This document shows, piece by piece, positions 38,651-49,499 of a stretch of 64,000 nt of DNA. The stretch's first letter is position 1. The number at the start of each line of letters is the position of its first letter. The DNA comes from Siphonodentalium dalli (taxonomy: Eukaryota > Mollusca > Scaphopoda > Gadilida > Siphonodentaliidae), in NCBI GenBank assembly GCA_032622095.1, contig CP136066.1:192932816-192996815 (forward strand), read 5' to 3'. Both the position numbers and the translations under genes were made by a program. Under the pieces are notes generated by a model that did no database searches, was not told the origin of the DNA, and saw only the letters and a list, made by a program, of their open reading frames with translations.

Positions 38651-38903
38651 TACATGTACCTGTGTACTATACATGTACATGTATACCAGTATCTCTTCAT
38701 GTTGACATCTATTATTACTTACATGTAGATATTTCACCTTTTCACATTCCTAATCGCTTGACTGTAACACATGAAATTATCCCCCATCCAAGTTGAGCTC
38801 TACAGTGTCATTGACACTTTATATCACTTTCATTGAAAAATGAACTCATATTGAATAAATATTTATTGGTGTCCCTCTAAAAACATAAAAATATAATAAA
38901 CCC

Positions 38904-39272
38904 TGCTGGACACAACCAGTGTCCATTGGCACTGCGGTGTATTTGCCGTTCAGCCGCGGTGTCAGAGTTTGTAACTGCAGTTGAGCACCGCGGCCGAACG
39001 GCATGTACACTGCGGCCAATCGGCAAGTACACCTTGGCCGAAAGGCAACTACAACGCGGCCGAATGGCATGTACACCGTGGTTAGATTTCTGGTTTGTAT
39101 CGTCTTTTTTCAGTTTAATGAACGTACACTGCGGCAACTACACCATGGCTGAATGGCAAGTACACCGTGGCCCAACTGTAGTTAGCCGGTGGAGCTGCGG
39201 TGTAGTTGCATTTCGGCCGCGGTGGCAACGCTAACCACACTGCGGTTAAGTGGACACTTGTTTTGTCCAGCA
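38904..39272. mobile_element. TIR element enclosing a CpG-rich 22-bp minisatellite
   Basis: Ends TGCTGGACACAACCAGTGTCCA and its inverse differ at two of 22 positions. Between them lie degenerate 22-bp units with consensus GCGGCCGAATGGCATGTACACC, in both orientations. The interior is GC-rich in a genome otherwise AT-rich. Frames such as repeated MPFGR are by-products of the units. Confidence 0.75.
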
Positions 39273-39409
39273 TGGTACATGTATTAGGATAGGTGAGATG
39301 TGAATCTCCAGGGAAGATCACGAACATCAAATAATCCTTTGCTGGAAGTTGTCGAATAGTTTTGGATTGTTACCTAACTCGTATTTAATTGCGCAGTACT
39401 ATTTTTATA

Positions 39410-39457
39410 CCCCCCCCCCCCCCCCCCCCCCCCCCGCAACAAATTAGGGGGGGGGGG
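39410..39457. repeat. C26 / G11 hairpin
   Basis: TATA followed by 26 C at 39410-39435, then GCAACAAATTA, then 11 G and TATA. The runs can pair as a hairpin; run lengths may be unreliable in the assembly. Confidence 0.7.
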
Positions 39458-39850
39458 TATACTGGAATCGGCTTGTCTGTCCGTCCGTCATCCGTACATG
39501 GACACAAATTTGTCCGTAGTTTTTCTCAGTCGTTTTTTGTTCAATTTTCGTGAAACTTGGCACAGACATCAACCACCATGGGAACCTATGCACCTGCGAT
39601 TATGATGTCTGTCCGACATTTTTTGGTGGAGTTATCCCCCTTTTTCGACTTAGAAATGTTTTTGCAACATGCATAATTTTGTCCAAGCTTTTATTCCTAC
39701 ATTTATTGGTCAATGTTTTTGAATCTTGGCACTGTTATTTAGTACCATGGGAACCTGTGCACCTGCAATTATGATATCTGTCCGACTTTTTTGTGTGGAG
39801 TTATTCCCCTTTTTCGACTTAAGAACATTTTCGCAACATGCATCTAGTTC
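39458..39850 (+). repeat. Two-copy repeat, ~168-bp period
   Basis: CCATGGGAACCTRTGCACCTGC occurs at 39576 and about 39744, each followed by TTTTTGG-GGAGTTAT-CCCCTTTTTCGACTTA and GCAACATGCAT. Preceded by TGTCCGTCCGTC. This is a common style of invertebrate interspersed repeat. Confidence 0.7.
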
Positions 39851-39930
39851 ACTCAGTTTTGAATTCTTGCACTTTAAATTCGTGCACCCACATGTACATG
39901 TGTAACAGAATGAGAGAAAGAAGGCGGGAG

Positions 39931-40042
39931 TCACACCGAAAGTTGGCAGCACCCGGATCCCAAGCCGGTCACCCATCCAAGAACTAACCGAGCTCGATGT
40001 TGCTTAACTTCGGTAATCACACAAAGCATCTAACGACCGTGA
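39931..40042 (-). repeat. 5S rRNA-derived sequence (SINE3-like) or 5S pseudogene
   Basis: Read on the minus strand, 40019-39945 follows the 3' two-thirds of animal 5S rRNA: CACCGAAGTTAAGCAACATC-like start, then CTCGGTTAGT-CTTGGATGGGTGACC and GGGTGCTG. These segments hold the internal RNA polymerase III control region (box A, intermediate element, box C). The first 40 or so nucleotides of 5S rRNA are replaced by unrelated sequence (GGTCACGGTCGTTAGATGC), so this is not a functional 5S gene. A SINE with a 5S-derived promoter is the best fit. Confidence 0.75.
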
Positions 40043-40382
40043 CCAAGAGATCTAGACCTCTCAATCAGAGAAGTCATCGGCCTTCTATATTTACAACGTG
40101 ACCGCTACACATGTATCTGTGCGAATTCAAAAATGACAAAAATATTTTCTGAAAATTCTTGGATCTGATGACAGTTTCAGTTCTCATTTGTTTTTGAAGA
40201 TATATGTGTATTAAACACAATCACAATGGATTTCATCATGTAAAACATAACTACATCTTCAATTTGTTGCGATGATGGATGTTTATATGCTCCAAATAAT
40301 GATATTGGAATAGTAAGGGACTGAACATTAATGCAATGAATTTGAAAACAGAAATACCACAACTGCGAAGGCAACAATATGA
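40043..40382. other. Spacer
   Basis: No gene recognised. May include the remaining part of the 5S-derived element's unit upstream of its promoter. Confidence 0.35.
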
Positions 40383-40491
40383 GTGCATTCTCTTATATAC
40401 AAAGCTCCCTATGGGAGACTCGCATACATAAGAGAATGCGCTGGCACAAGACCTTTAATGCTGCACCAGTGCAGCTCCTGTCATGAAAGGG
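40383..40491. mobile_element. Fragment of the TTAA-site double-hairpin MITE family
   Basis: Contains GCATTCTCTTATATA and its inverse AAGAGAATGC around CCTATGGGAG. It ends TCATGAAAGGG directly before TTAA (40492-40495), as in the full copies at 54591 and 61398. Confidence 0.65.
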
Positions 40492-40664
40492 TTAATATGA
40501 AATAAATGCATAGAAAATTCAATATCATACAAAATAGCATCTTTCTGGTGGCCCTTTTTGTTCCAAACATGTTATTTCGCTAGAAGCTAAATAAAGAGTA
40601 AAATATGTTCCTAAAAATTAGCCTGGAACACTGAATGCATCGTTAACACTTTCTATACTCAATA

Positions 40665-40906
40665 CAGTGATGCCCTAAATAATCGACTCCATAACCACAG
40701 CAGAATTATGGGTAATTTTTCAGGATTTAGTCAGAAATATGGCTTGTTGCCATTCATCGGAAAGCTCTCAGTGAGAATATTCAATATCAAACAAAACCTT
40801 TGAGAGCTTTCCGATGAATGGCAACAAGCCATATTTCTGACTAAATCCTGATAAATTACACATAATTCTGCTGTGGTTAAAGAGTCGATTATTTAGGGCA
40901 TTACTG
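40665..40906. mobile_element. TA-site MITE (CAGTAATGCCC family), 242 bp
   Basis: CAGTGATGCCCTAAATAATC and its inverse, flanked by TA. The arms extend about 100 bp through TTTCAGGATTTAGTCAGAAAT and CATTCATCGGAAAGCTCTC. Confidence 0.88.
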
Positions 40907-40933
40907 TACTCATTGATTAGTAGTTATCTCATA

Positions 40934-41148
40934 GGAAATGTTCAGATAATAAGTTCAACAAACCACCATCAGCCCTCTTAATTCAGATTGTTTGGCTTCG
41001 GCAATCCGCTACGGCAACAGTATGCCGTGCCCCAGTTTGCTTCAGCAAATTGCTTCGGCAATGCTGATTGCCGTAGCCAATTATGAAGGCTGCACCATAC
41101 ACATGTACTAGTAGGTCGTTTGTTGAACTTATTATCTGAACATTTCCC
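40934..41148. mobile_element. MITE with GGAAATGTTCAGATAATAAG TIRs
   Basis: The 34-bp arm GGAAATGTTCAGATAATAAG continuing TTCAACAAACCACC is matched in inverted orientation at the right. The centre repeats GGCTTCGGCAAT/ATTGCCGTAGCC. The family recurs at 58446. Confidence 0.8.
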
Positions 41149-41620
41149 CATCAATTGATGGAAATTCTTATATCATCTTTTCATCAGTCTGTCTGACTCT
41201 GTCGTCTGTTTTTTGTTAACCTGATCATTCCTCCAAATGAATAATAGACCATTTCAATATATACTTTTATTACTGAATGAGAGAATCCATTCAGTACAGA
41301 AAGGGTTAAAAAATGTTCACACATTGCTCCCAGTTGGATAGAGAGGTTCTACTATTGAACAAGGAGCGACAACTCACGCCCATTTTTAAATTGGCTTATT
41401 CTGTCACTCAAATCTTTTTGTCATGTTGATCACTCAGTATTTACTACGAGTACTCTGGATAAAAGAACATCATAGTTGAGTTATAACTGATTAGCTCCTT
41501 GTGGATATGGTTTAGAATGTGAACAAAAGGTAGAGCTCTGGTACCCTTTAATTGCTTTCAGCTTTCATACCTGAATTGGCTTTCAAATGTTCTTAAGTAA
41601 TTATAACACAGCTGATCATA
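41149..41620. other. Spacer
   Basis: AT-rich, no gene seen. Contains a CATTCCTCCAAATGAATAAT block shared with 58590-58610, a dispersed repeat companion of the MITE to its left. Confidence 0.4.
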
Positions 41621-41825
41621 CAGTAATGCCCTAAATAATCGACTCCTTAACCACAGCAGAATTATGGGTAACTTTTCAGGATTTAGTCGGTAATAGAGAG
41701 TTCATCGGAAAGCTCTCACTGAGAACTTTCCGATGAATGGCAACAAGCCATATTTCCGACTAAATCCTGAAAAGTTACCCATAATTCTGCTGTGGTTAAG
41801 GAGTCAATTATTTAGGGCATTACTG
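41621..41825. mobile_element. TA-site MITE (CAGTAATGCCC family), 205 bp
   Basis: Perfect CAGTAATGCCCTAAATAAT termini flanked by TA (41619-41620 and 41826-41827). Sits about 150 bp upstream of the YqaJ gene start, at or just outside the left end of the two-gene transposon. Confidence 0.9.
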
Positions 41826-41880
41826 TATATTGAGGTCTATACTCGTTTTCATGATTACCCGGATGTAACTCTGCGAGTAG

Positions 41881-41890
41881 TAGTTCCGGT
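41881..41890 (+). repeat. 10-bp inverted match to the right side of the two-gene element
   Basis: TAGTTCCGGT here is matched by its reverse complement at 49458-49467, just upstream of the transposase start. It may mark subterminal sequence of the transposon; ten bases alone are weak evidence. Confidence 0.3.
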
Positions 41891-41975
41891 CTGAGAGACC
41901 GCTTTGTTTACATTCGCACAACACGCTTCTCGCTCAATCAATCGCTCGTTTATTTTCAAATTGTACGGTAAAAGT

Positions 41976-44900
41976 ATGCCACCAAAGGCCGATAAAAACA
42001 TCAAGACACCGAAAACGTACAAGGAGGTTAAGAACCTATCGTATGTTAATTTGTTACGTTTGTGTAAAAGCCAAGATCTGCGTGTCACGTACGACGAAGC
42101 AGGGAAAGGTGCTATCCCGAGAGACGCTCTCGAAATTCTTGTATGCGATCGCCTAGGAGTGTCTACTGTTGACTTTAAAGATGGTGTTTCACAACGAGAA
42201 GAGAAAAAACCTCGTTTAGACGATCACTGTTTGGACGAAAAGGAATTGGTGGAGTTCAAAAAACTAATGGCACCTTCTGACGTCCAAGCCCTGACTGGCT
42301 GGACAAAGACAATTTCTTCACTCCCTGAACTTGACACCAGTACTGTCAAGAAATATCTCCTAAGATCAAACAATCCAGAATTTTCCAGGGAAGACTTGAA
42401 GAGGTATAAGCTTTCAAGACCATATGCACATTTGAAAGCAAAAAACATTCATAATGTTATGGTTAATATGTTGCCAGAAAGTAAAACATTTTGTGTTGTG
42501 AAAGGACAGTGCCTACCTTCACAGAGTACTGAAACCAGAAAAGTAAAATGGCTTCATGTTGTTCTGGACAAATCTACAGGGGATCCATATGGTGCATTCT
42601 GTGTGTGCACAGTAGGGTAAGTTAAATTAATACTCATTCTATAATAACTGCATGTACTCTACAATACATGTATGTTTATATATATTTTTTCTTCATGCCG
42701 TTATATTATTATACAAAGGTATTATCACACTGGTGACACCGCAATCACCATATCAACTTATCAAGTTGATATATGAACATTGGCGGTTTTAGCGTAAGCT
42801 GTTAAGCTCTATTTATATCTAGAAATACTTAAATAATTGTATTCTAAATCTATAAATATATGGGTAACGGTAATGTCCATTTAAGAACTTTTACCTGTAC
42901 CGGTACATACATTAAGGAATGTGTATCATTTCGACAATGTGTGCCGATTGCTGTTTAGCTTCAAATAAAGTATAATGGCATGAAAATAGTTCAAAATACA
43001 TGCAGTAGTACAATTTCTACATGATTAAAGATTTTTACTCCTCGACCGACAAATCAATATTCAATATTCTTGTATCTTTGTTAGTAAAACATGATATTGA
43101 TTTATTTTCAGACAAGGACAAGCATGCTCACATGTTGGAGCTCTGCTATTTCTGTTATGTGAACTGATGGCAAGTGGGGAAGAGCGTCTTAAAGATGATG
43201 TTTCATGCACTGACACATTATGTGAATGGACCCAACCAAAAGGGGCACATGTGAACCCACTGGAGGCTCAGGACATTTCAGTGAAACAAGGTAAACTAGC
43301 TGGAATCAGTAGCATCTAGGAATACATTAACAGTTATTCCTTGAATAGAACTACATGTACATTGTATTCCAAATACCACAGCCTAAATTGCACATGTACA
43401 TGTACTAGTACATGTAGTTCTATTCAATGAATGACTGCTGCATTCCTAGAATCTAACTAATACATATATGTACATGTATTAAAGATGGAATTGTTGAAGA
43501 TAGTTAAAGGATGAAAAGTCACTAAATATTCAATTCAAATTTTAATTTATAAAATTCATTATCAATACTATCTATGGAATACAATTATGGCCACTTCCTG
43601 ATGGTGCACACCGGAAGCACCAAAACATGATGTGTTGCATGTTTTGGTGCGCCGAACGCGAGTTTTAGCGACACAATTGCCCAAATGTGTGGAATTATGA
43701 TGCACATTTTGTCGCTTCTGGTCGCTTTCGACGTGCAACTAATGGCACATGTTTTGGTGCTTTCGATGCGCAACAGAAGCGTCATTAGAAAGTGTCACTA
43801 ATAGTATTCCATAATTATCAGATACAATTCACATGTTTATAATACTAATTGACTCAAATGGCTTATCTTTCAAATAATATATAATAACAAATGTAAATAC
43901 ATCTATGTGGCTTTGCAGCTATGTCTTAAAAACAATTTACATGTAGATGTATACAATTTTGAGGTTTTCACAATATTTATATTTCTTTGAAGATGCCATT
44001 ATATTGATTGCTTTTTTCAGATGGCACATCAGACTCAGTTCTTCTGAGTGTTTATGCTGGACAAGTGGCACCCACGCTTTCTAAGGAGGATGAATATATC
44101 AACGTGTGCTGAAACTGCTCTATGATGTCCGAAACGCTAACCTTGCTTCATCTATGCCACCAATTGTTCATTCTGTCGATTTGAACAAGTTCCGCCCGCA
44201 AGCCATGCCAGAACCAAAATATCAAACCAATTTGGCAGATAAGTATACAGATTATGATCTTCCATACTGTGCAAACATAGAGATCTCTACATACCCAATG
44301 CCAGTCTATAAATTCCAAACCAATCAAATGTTAGTGGATATTAAAGAGTTTGTATCATCCATCACATTTTCAAGTTTTGATATCTGCAAAATTGAAGAGC
44401 TGACACGGCAGCAAAGCTTTAGTGAAGAATGGTTTGAACAGAGGAAAGGTGCCATAACTGCCAGTAAGGTTCGGAAAGTTATAAATTACATGACCAATAT
44501 CAGTTCATCAAAGACACGTGGCAACGCCGATGTTTTGGTTGGGGACATCATGCAATTCAGCAATGATCGTGAACTTTATAAAAAGGTACCTGCTATATCA
44601 TGGGGAATAAAAAACGAAGCACGAGCTCTGAGTAGTTATCTAGCACAGATGAAACAAAATCATGATGATGTTATGCTGGAAAGACCCGGACTATTAGTAC
44701 ACTCCGAGTTTGGATATATTCGAGCAAGCCCGGATGCATTCATGTCATGCTCATGTCATGGTAAAAAAATTGTAGAAGTAAAATGTCCATACAAGTGGAG
44801 AAATGAAAATCTTCATGAACTTGCGGTCAATGGGCAAATAGACTACATACATTCAGACGAGAACAACCTCTCACTTAAAATGAAAACACGTGGATACCGA

Positions 44901-45563
44901 GACCAAATCATTGCTCAACAAGCTATTTCAGGTGTTTATACAGCGGAAATGTTGCTTTGGTCCAAAAAAGGCATTCTGTTGGTAAACGTGCCATTTGATG
45001 AAGCTTATTGGGACAACACAGTTCTGCCCTATTTGAAAGACTTTTTCCTGATGTTCGTAGCACCAGAGATATTAACACATAAATTAGAAAATAGAGATAT
45101 ACTTGCAGCTGATTCTTCATGTGATGACAGTGTAATTGTTATAAAGTCATTGGAATCAACATCTAACAACCAACAAGTACATGTACATGAATCTGTTCCA
45201 CCTAGTGACGTTGATTCGCAGAGTGCATGTGTGACATCTCATGTTGATTCAGAGGTAACACAGCCAGAAACATGTGTTGACTCAGGAGATGCTGCTTTAA
45301 TAAATGACAATGCAATTTTGGGATGTTCGAACAAATGTAAAGACAATAAAGCATCAAATTATTCAAAAGTGAAAGGAAAAACAGTTGAATTTAATATGAA
45401 TGCTGATGAAAATTGCAATCCCGGCACCCGGTACCATCTAATCTGTGAAGGATTCCGAAGATTACCAACAGAAATCAACTGTATGAAGTATGCTTGTATC
45501 AAATGCAGACTGATCTGTTCTGATGAGAACACACTGAAAGAAAATAATGGTTTCTTCGGGTGA
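41976..45563 (+). CDS. SWIM zinc finger / YqaJ-type nuclease protein of an ISL2EU-like transposon (frameshifted)
   Basis: Exons by splice reading: 41976-42616, 43112-43290, 44021-45563, all GT-AG. Start ATGCCACCAAAG follows a Lys-rich N-terminus. Across the first intron the frame joins CVC to ACSH, completing a SWIM-type CxC...CxH zinc finger. The last exon carries a YqaJ/lambda-exonuclease-like domain: FEQRKGAITASK, SWGIKNEARALS, the catalytic ASPDAF followed by IVEVKCPY (D...ExK), and RDQIIAQQ. A Cys-rich tail (CIKCRLIC) ends the protein. The reading frame of the third exon meets TGA at 44110-44112, while the nuclease frame is open from 44106, one frame away: a single-base-scale shift at about 44104-44106, real decay or sequence error. 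Known ISL2EU elements encode such a YqaJ protein beside their transposase; its role in transposition is not established. Confidence 0.8.
43576..43810. mobile_element. MITE in intron 2 of the YqaJ gene
   Basis: GGAATACAATTATGGCCACTT at the left is matched by an inverted right end with about 23 of 29 positions identical. The interior repeats CATGTTTTGGTGC. Flanks read AT on both sides, a possible 2-bp duplication. Confidence 0.6.
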
Positions 45564-45592
45564 TGTAATTTACTGTGAATTCATTATTCATA

Positions 45593-45758
45593 CAGTAATG
45601 CCCTAAGTAACTGACCACTTAACCACAGCAGAATTATGGGTAACTTTTCAGGATTTAGTCGGAAATATGGCTTGTTGCCATTCATCGGAAAGCTCTCGCC
45701 TAAAAAATTACCCATAATTCTTCTGTGGTTAAGTGGTCAATTACTTTGGGAATTACTG
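45593..45758. mobile_element. TA-site MITE (CAGTAATGCCC family), 166 bp
   Basis: CAGTAATGCCCTAAGTAACT at the left and a slightly diverged inverse at the right, both flanked by TA. Lies 30 bp after the YqaJ stop codon. Confidence 0.85.
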
Positions 45759-45765
45759 TATTTAA

Positions 45766-46246
45766 AGGTACTCAATCCGATAAAACTCCTCTCAATTACT
45801 ATTTCAATGGCTTCGGGGGTCAAAAATATTTGATTCGAGTCGAGGAAGTCACCCATCAAAGCTCAGATTTGTTAGATATCAATTTTAGAAATCTATTATT
45901 TTTCATTATCGGGAATACTTTCTGGCCCAGATCTCAGTCAAAATTTGCGTTATTATTACCACTTGATTTTAGAGTTATCCATCCTTGTCTGTTTGAATAG
46001 AGTTTTGGTGTAAAAATCTCGAGCAGGATACGAAATTGACGGCAAATATAAGTACTCATCTCGAGAACATAACAAATTTCAAAAATCAATATCTAATAAC
46101 TCCGAGCTTTGTTTGATGGGTTCCTCGACTCGAATCAAATATTTTTTACCCCCAAAGCCAAAGAAATAGTAATATAGGACCCTCTGATCGGATTGTTGTT
46201 GTTGGAATCTGTTGAGATGGGGACCCTCTTTACGGATTGAGTACCT
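45766..46246. mobile_element. TTAA-site MITE (AGGTACTCAATCCG family), 481 bp
   Basis: Starts AGGTACTCAATCCGAT and ends ACGGATTGAGTACCT, flanked by TTAA on both sides (45762-45765, 46247-46250). TTAA duplications are made by piggyBac and Kolobok transposases. The arms are long and imperfectly complementary. Confidence 0.85.
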
Positions 46247-46256
46247 TTAAATGAAG

Positions 46257-46762
46257 CCTGCAAATAGTGTGTCTGTCAATTGCAGATTGAGGTCACCGGA
46301 GAGTGAATTTAGTGCTGCTATCCCACACAGCGGGCTATCATTACCAAATTCACACTGTGGGGACCTAATTCTGCTTAGGCCTCATCTTCTGGGAAGTGTC
46401 CATAGTCTCAAATTAACATTGTTTAGTTGATTTTTCCCTTCTGAGAAGTTTCTATATACCCTAATTTGCAGAAGAAAAAATGCATGATCAATCATCATGG
46501 TGACTAATGGGTGAAAATCACCAACTTAGATCTGATTCTAGGTCTCCTTTTGCAGTAGATAATGCCATGAATCTCTACTCTGTCTAACACAGAGTAGAGA
46601 TTCGTGGCATGATCGACTACATCAGTTGAGACCTACCGGTAAGCAGTCTAGAATGAGGTTCCCAGAGTGTGAATTTGGTAATGCCAGCCCGCTGTGCGGA
46701 GAGTGTCACTAAACTCACCCTCTGATGACATCATTCTGAAAATGACAAGACACTATTCGCAG
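46257..46762. mobile_element. Foldback MITE, GAATGAGGTCCCC family, ~506 bp
   Basis: CTGC(A/G)AATAGTGT ends with arms of at least 50 bp. Each half holds a GAGGTC-CC-GAG-GTGAATTTAGTG palindrome. The exact centre is another hairpin, GAATCTCTACTCTGT with its inverse (46563-46602). Confidence 0.75.
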
Positions 46763-46789
46763 ACTTGAGTCCAATTGAAATTTATTTAA

Positions 46790-46920
46790 AGGTACTCAAT
46801 CTGATTTGATGGTCGCCATATAATCAGATTCCAACAACAATTTGTTTTTAAATGCCGCTCCAGCTATCGCTATTGTTTAATTGTCCAAATATAATGTTAA
46901 CATGCTATTATACATGTATT
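46790..46920. mobile_element. Truncated TTAA-site MITE fragment
   Basis: TTAA then AGGTACTCAATCTGAT and GATTCCAACAACAA, homologous to the first 130 bp of the 59274 type copies. The right part is missing. Confidence 0.6.
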
Positions 46921-47070
46921 TTGTGTTGATACTGGTACTATATCTCACTCATTGCCAAGAGATATATGTATTTCCTCGGGGAAATTTTTCATTTCTCTTG
47001 CCAACTCATGAGATATTTTCGATATAAACTAAAAAAAATAGAACTCTCAGACCACATACTTTTACATGAA

Positions 47071-49429
47071 TCAAGACTGTTTGATTGGACTCTGGAAATT
47101 AACTAGATAAGCACAAACAGTAAAAACTTGTTCAGCTATATCCTTCATAGAGAGTTTAAGTTCACCATCAAGAATATGGTAAGTTTTTATTCTCTGGATC
47201 GCACGCTCAATATGTATGCGAACTCTGGATATTTCCTCCGACATCACAATTTCATCAGATGACAATTGTGGTCGGTTCGGCCCTTTGAAAGAAGGCATGT
47301 ACAGTTTGACGGCCATCTCATTCATGATGCCGTGAACTAGAAACCCTCGGTCAGCCATAACAGCCCTTTTGCTATCCTTGAGATTGTCAAGCAGATCCTT
47401 CGAATTAAGAGTTATATGTTTGTCAGAGGCTCTACCTCCGTACATCCGACTTATGTAGCTGATTCCCATCTGTGGGTTTATTCCGATAAGAAACTTATAA
47501 GTATTGTGATGTTTGTATGGCGAATATAACTGTTTTTTAGCATCAGGCTTACTTGGATTTTGAATAAATAATTCTGTACAGTCCAGAATCACTTGCACAT
47601 CTTTATAAGCCCTCATTGCTTCAGATGTGTTCTCGCTGGTAACAGCTTTTGATGGCAGTTCACAGAGTTGTTTCAGATCAGTGTACATGAGTGTGACCCA
47701 GGTGGTAACAACTGACGAAACAGTCCCAACAGAAATACTAAACCTCCTTGCTATATCTTCTGTAAGGAGTCCAACTCGCAGTCTGACAATTGTTAGAAAG
47801 AATTCATCCAACAAAGATAATTTCCTATTGGGTCCAGATTTGGGTACAGATGAATTATAAGAAATATTTGACATGTCAGTCTGTTGAGGCCCTCGCCAAT
47901 ACTTGACATTTTTTGCTCTTGGTTCCAGGTATTCAAATAAGGCGATGAACGTAGCATAGTTGGTGAATCCCGTCCAGAACTGTATTTGTTTTGTGCTATT
48001 TTTTATCTGATCTAAAGATAATAACTGCAGCTTTAATTGTTCTACATCAAACACTTGCTGCTCAAGTTCAATAATTTTAGTTTGTATTTCTGGCAAATAC
48101 TGCTTAATTGAAGAACAATCTTCCATTTTTGTACATATATAGTCATGATCAACAGGCTGCGGTGTCATTTTATTTTTTTTCTCTGCAACTGGCGGGGTGC
48201 TGAAAGTCAACCGTCTCTTCCGTGGTTGAGAAACAGGCGGGGGTGTTGTCAATATCGCCGATGAATTTTTTGTAGACCTTGGTGTTGGCTCTTTCTTGAA
48301 CGTGAAAATGGTCGGCACGTAACCTGGGTGGGATGGTTCATGACCTTTAATACCTGAAAAAGTATGAAGAACAAAATTCAAATACATGATACTTGATAGG
48401 TAACTGGTATTGGCTACAGTCACAACTTACATGTATAGTGTACATGTACACAACCGGTATTGAATCTATTATTTTAGTATAAATTGCTAAACATTCATAT
48501 ATTCTTTAACAAAAGTCATTGTTTGTTTTTATTCCCACTACTTGCCATTTGATCTTCATGTAACCCACCACTGACTTAATCCAATTAGCACCTAAATAGC
48601 TACTCGGCGGCTGACTCCAACTACAACTTTTAGTGTGCCGGTGAACAAAAAATGTCGATAAAAGTTGAAATATAAGACTTTTCAATTACGACAATAAACA
48701 AAATTGAAAATCCCAACTACATCTTTTACTGGGCTCAGACTCATACTACAACTATTAGTCTGTCCCTGTAGACCTACCTCTGCTACCGTACACCAGTCTG
48801 ACAGTGCATGTACATTGTAAAGAAGTTAAAAGAACCTACATTTAGTAATTTACATCAATACATGTATGCATGTACTATCCTATTAAATATTATGTTCACC
48901 GTCATGGTCATTTACAGTAAATAGTGGTCTCTGACTTGTGTGTCCACTGGATTTCTGGGTCCAAAGCCAAGATATGTGTACACTGTTCATAATCACTCAC
49001 TCAGACTCAGTTACCAACTCACTCAGTCACTATCATCAGATTTATCCGAGCAAGTGGTCTCACAAATTTATTCACCAATTTCATGTCATAAAATTACATG
49101 TACAAGTATATTTTACCGACTACAACATCTAAATTATTTCATTACTTACCGCCGACGAAGTGATCGGAGCATAGTCTATTCCATGATTGATAATCCCAGT
49201 CGTCCCGTCTGATCATTTTCATCCACAAATCGAATTGCCTTTTGTTCGTTGGGAATCGGTAATAACGGCGCTTTTCGCCCGATATTTTGTCTTTTCCGCT
49301 CAAGTTAGAACATCCAGGTGCAGCACAATTGCTACCACTGCCATTCTTGCGTCTAAATGCCCGTGGAGATCGCGTTGTTTTACTGTTAGAGCTTGTATTG
49401 TCGCTCAAAAACGTGTTGGTAGCATCCAT
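47071..49429 (-). CDS. THAP-domain DDE transposase (DDE_Tnp_4 type) of an ISL2EU-like transposon
   Basis: Two exons on the minus strand: 49429-49150 and 48353-47071, joined through a GTAAGT donor and TTTTTCAG acceptor, 520 codons with no interruption. The ATG at 49429 sits in AACAATGG, a strong initiation context. The N-terminal THAP zinc finger is visible: CAAPGC, RRYYRFP, W, LCSDHF, then YVPTIF after the intron. A basic linker, a short coiled stretch and a helix-turn-helix (LTEDIARRFSISVGTVSSVV) follow. The catalytic triad is placed at LDCTE, MADRGF and HIERAIQR. THAP would bind the transposon ends and the DDE domain cut and join DNA. It converges on the YqaJ gene. All key residues are present, so activity is plausible. 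Co-option as a host gene is an alternative. Confidence 0.88.
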
Positions 49430-49499
49430 TGTTATTGAAAAATCGATATATTGCCAAACCGGAACTAGTACAGAAGCCAAGGGAAATAACCCACTCTAA

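Noticed and set aside
38846-39234. Overlapping frames with repeated MPFGR-like peptides
   Set aside because: They are produced by the 22-bp minisatellite in all frames.
39931-40042. A functional 5S rRNA gene
   Set aside because: The first third of the 5S sequence is absent and replaced, so it cannot give a normal 5S rRNA.
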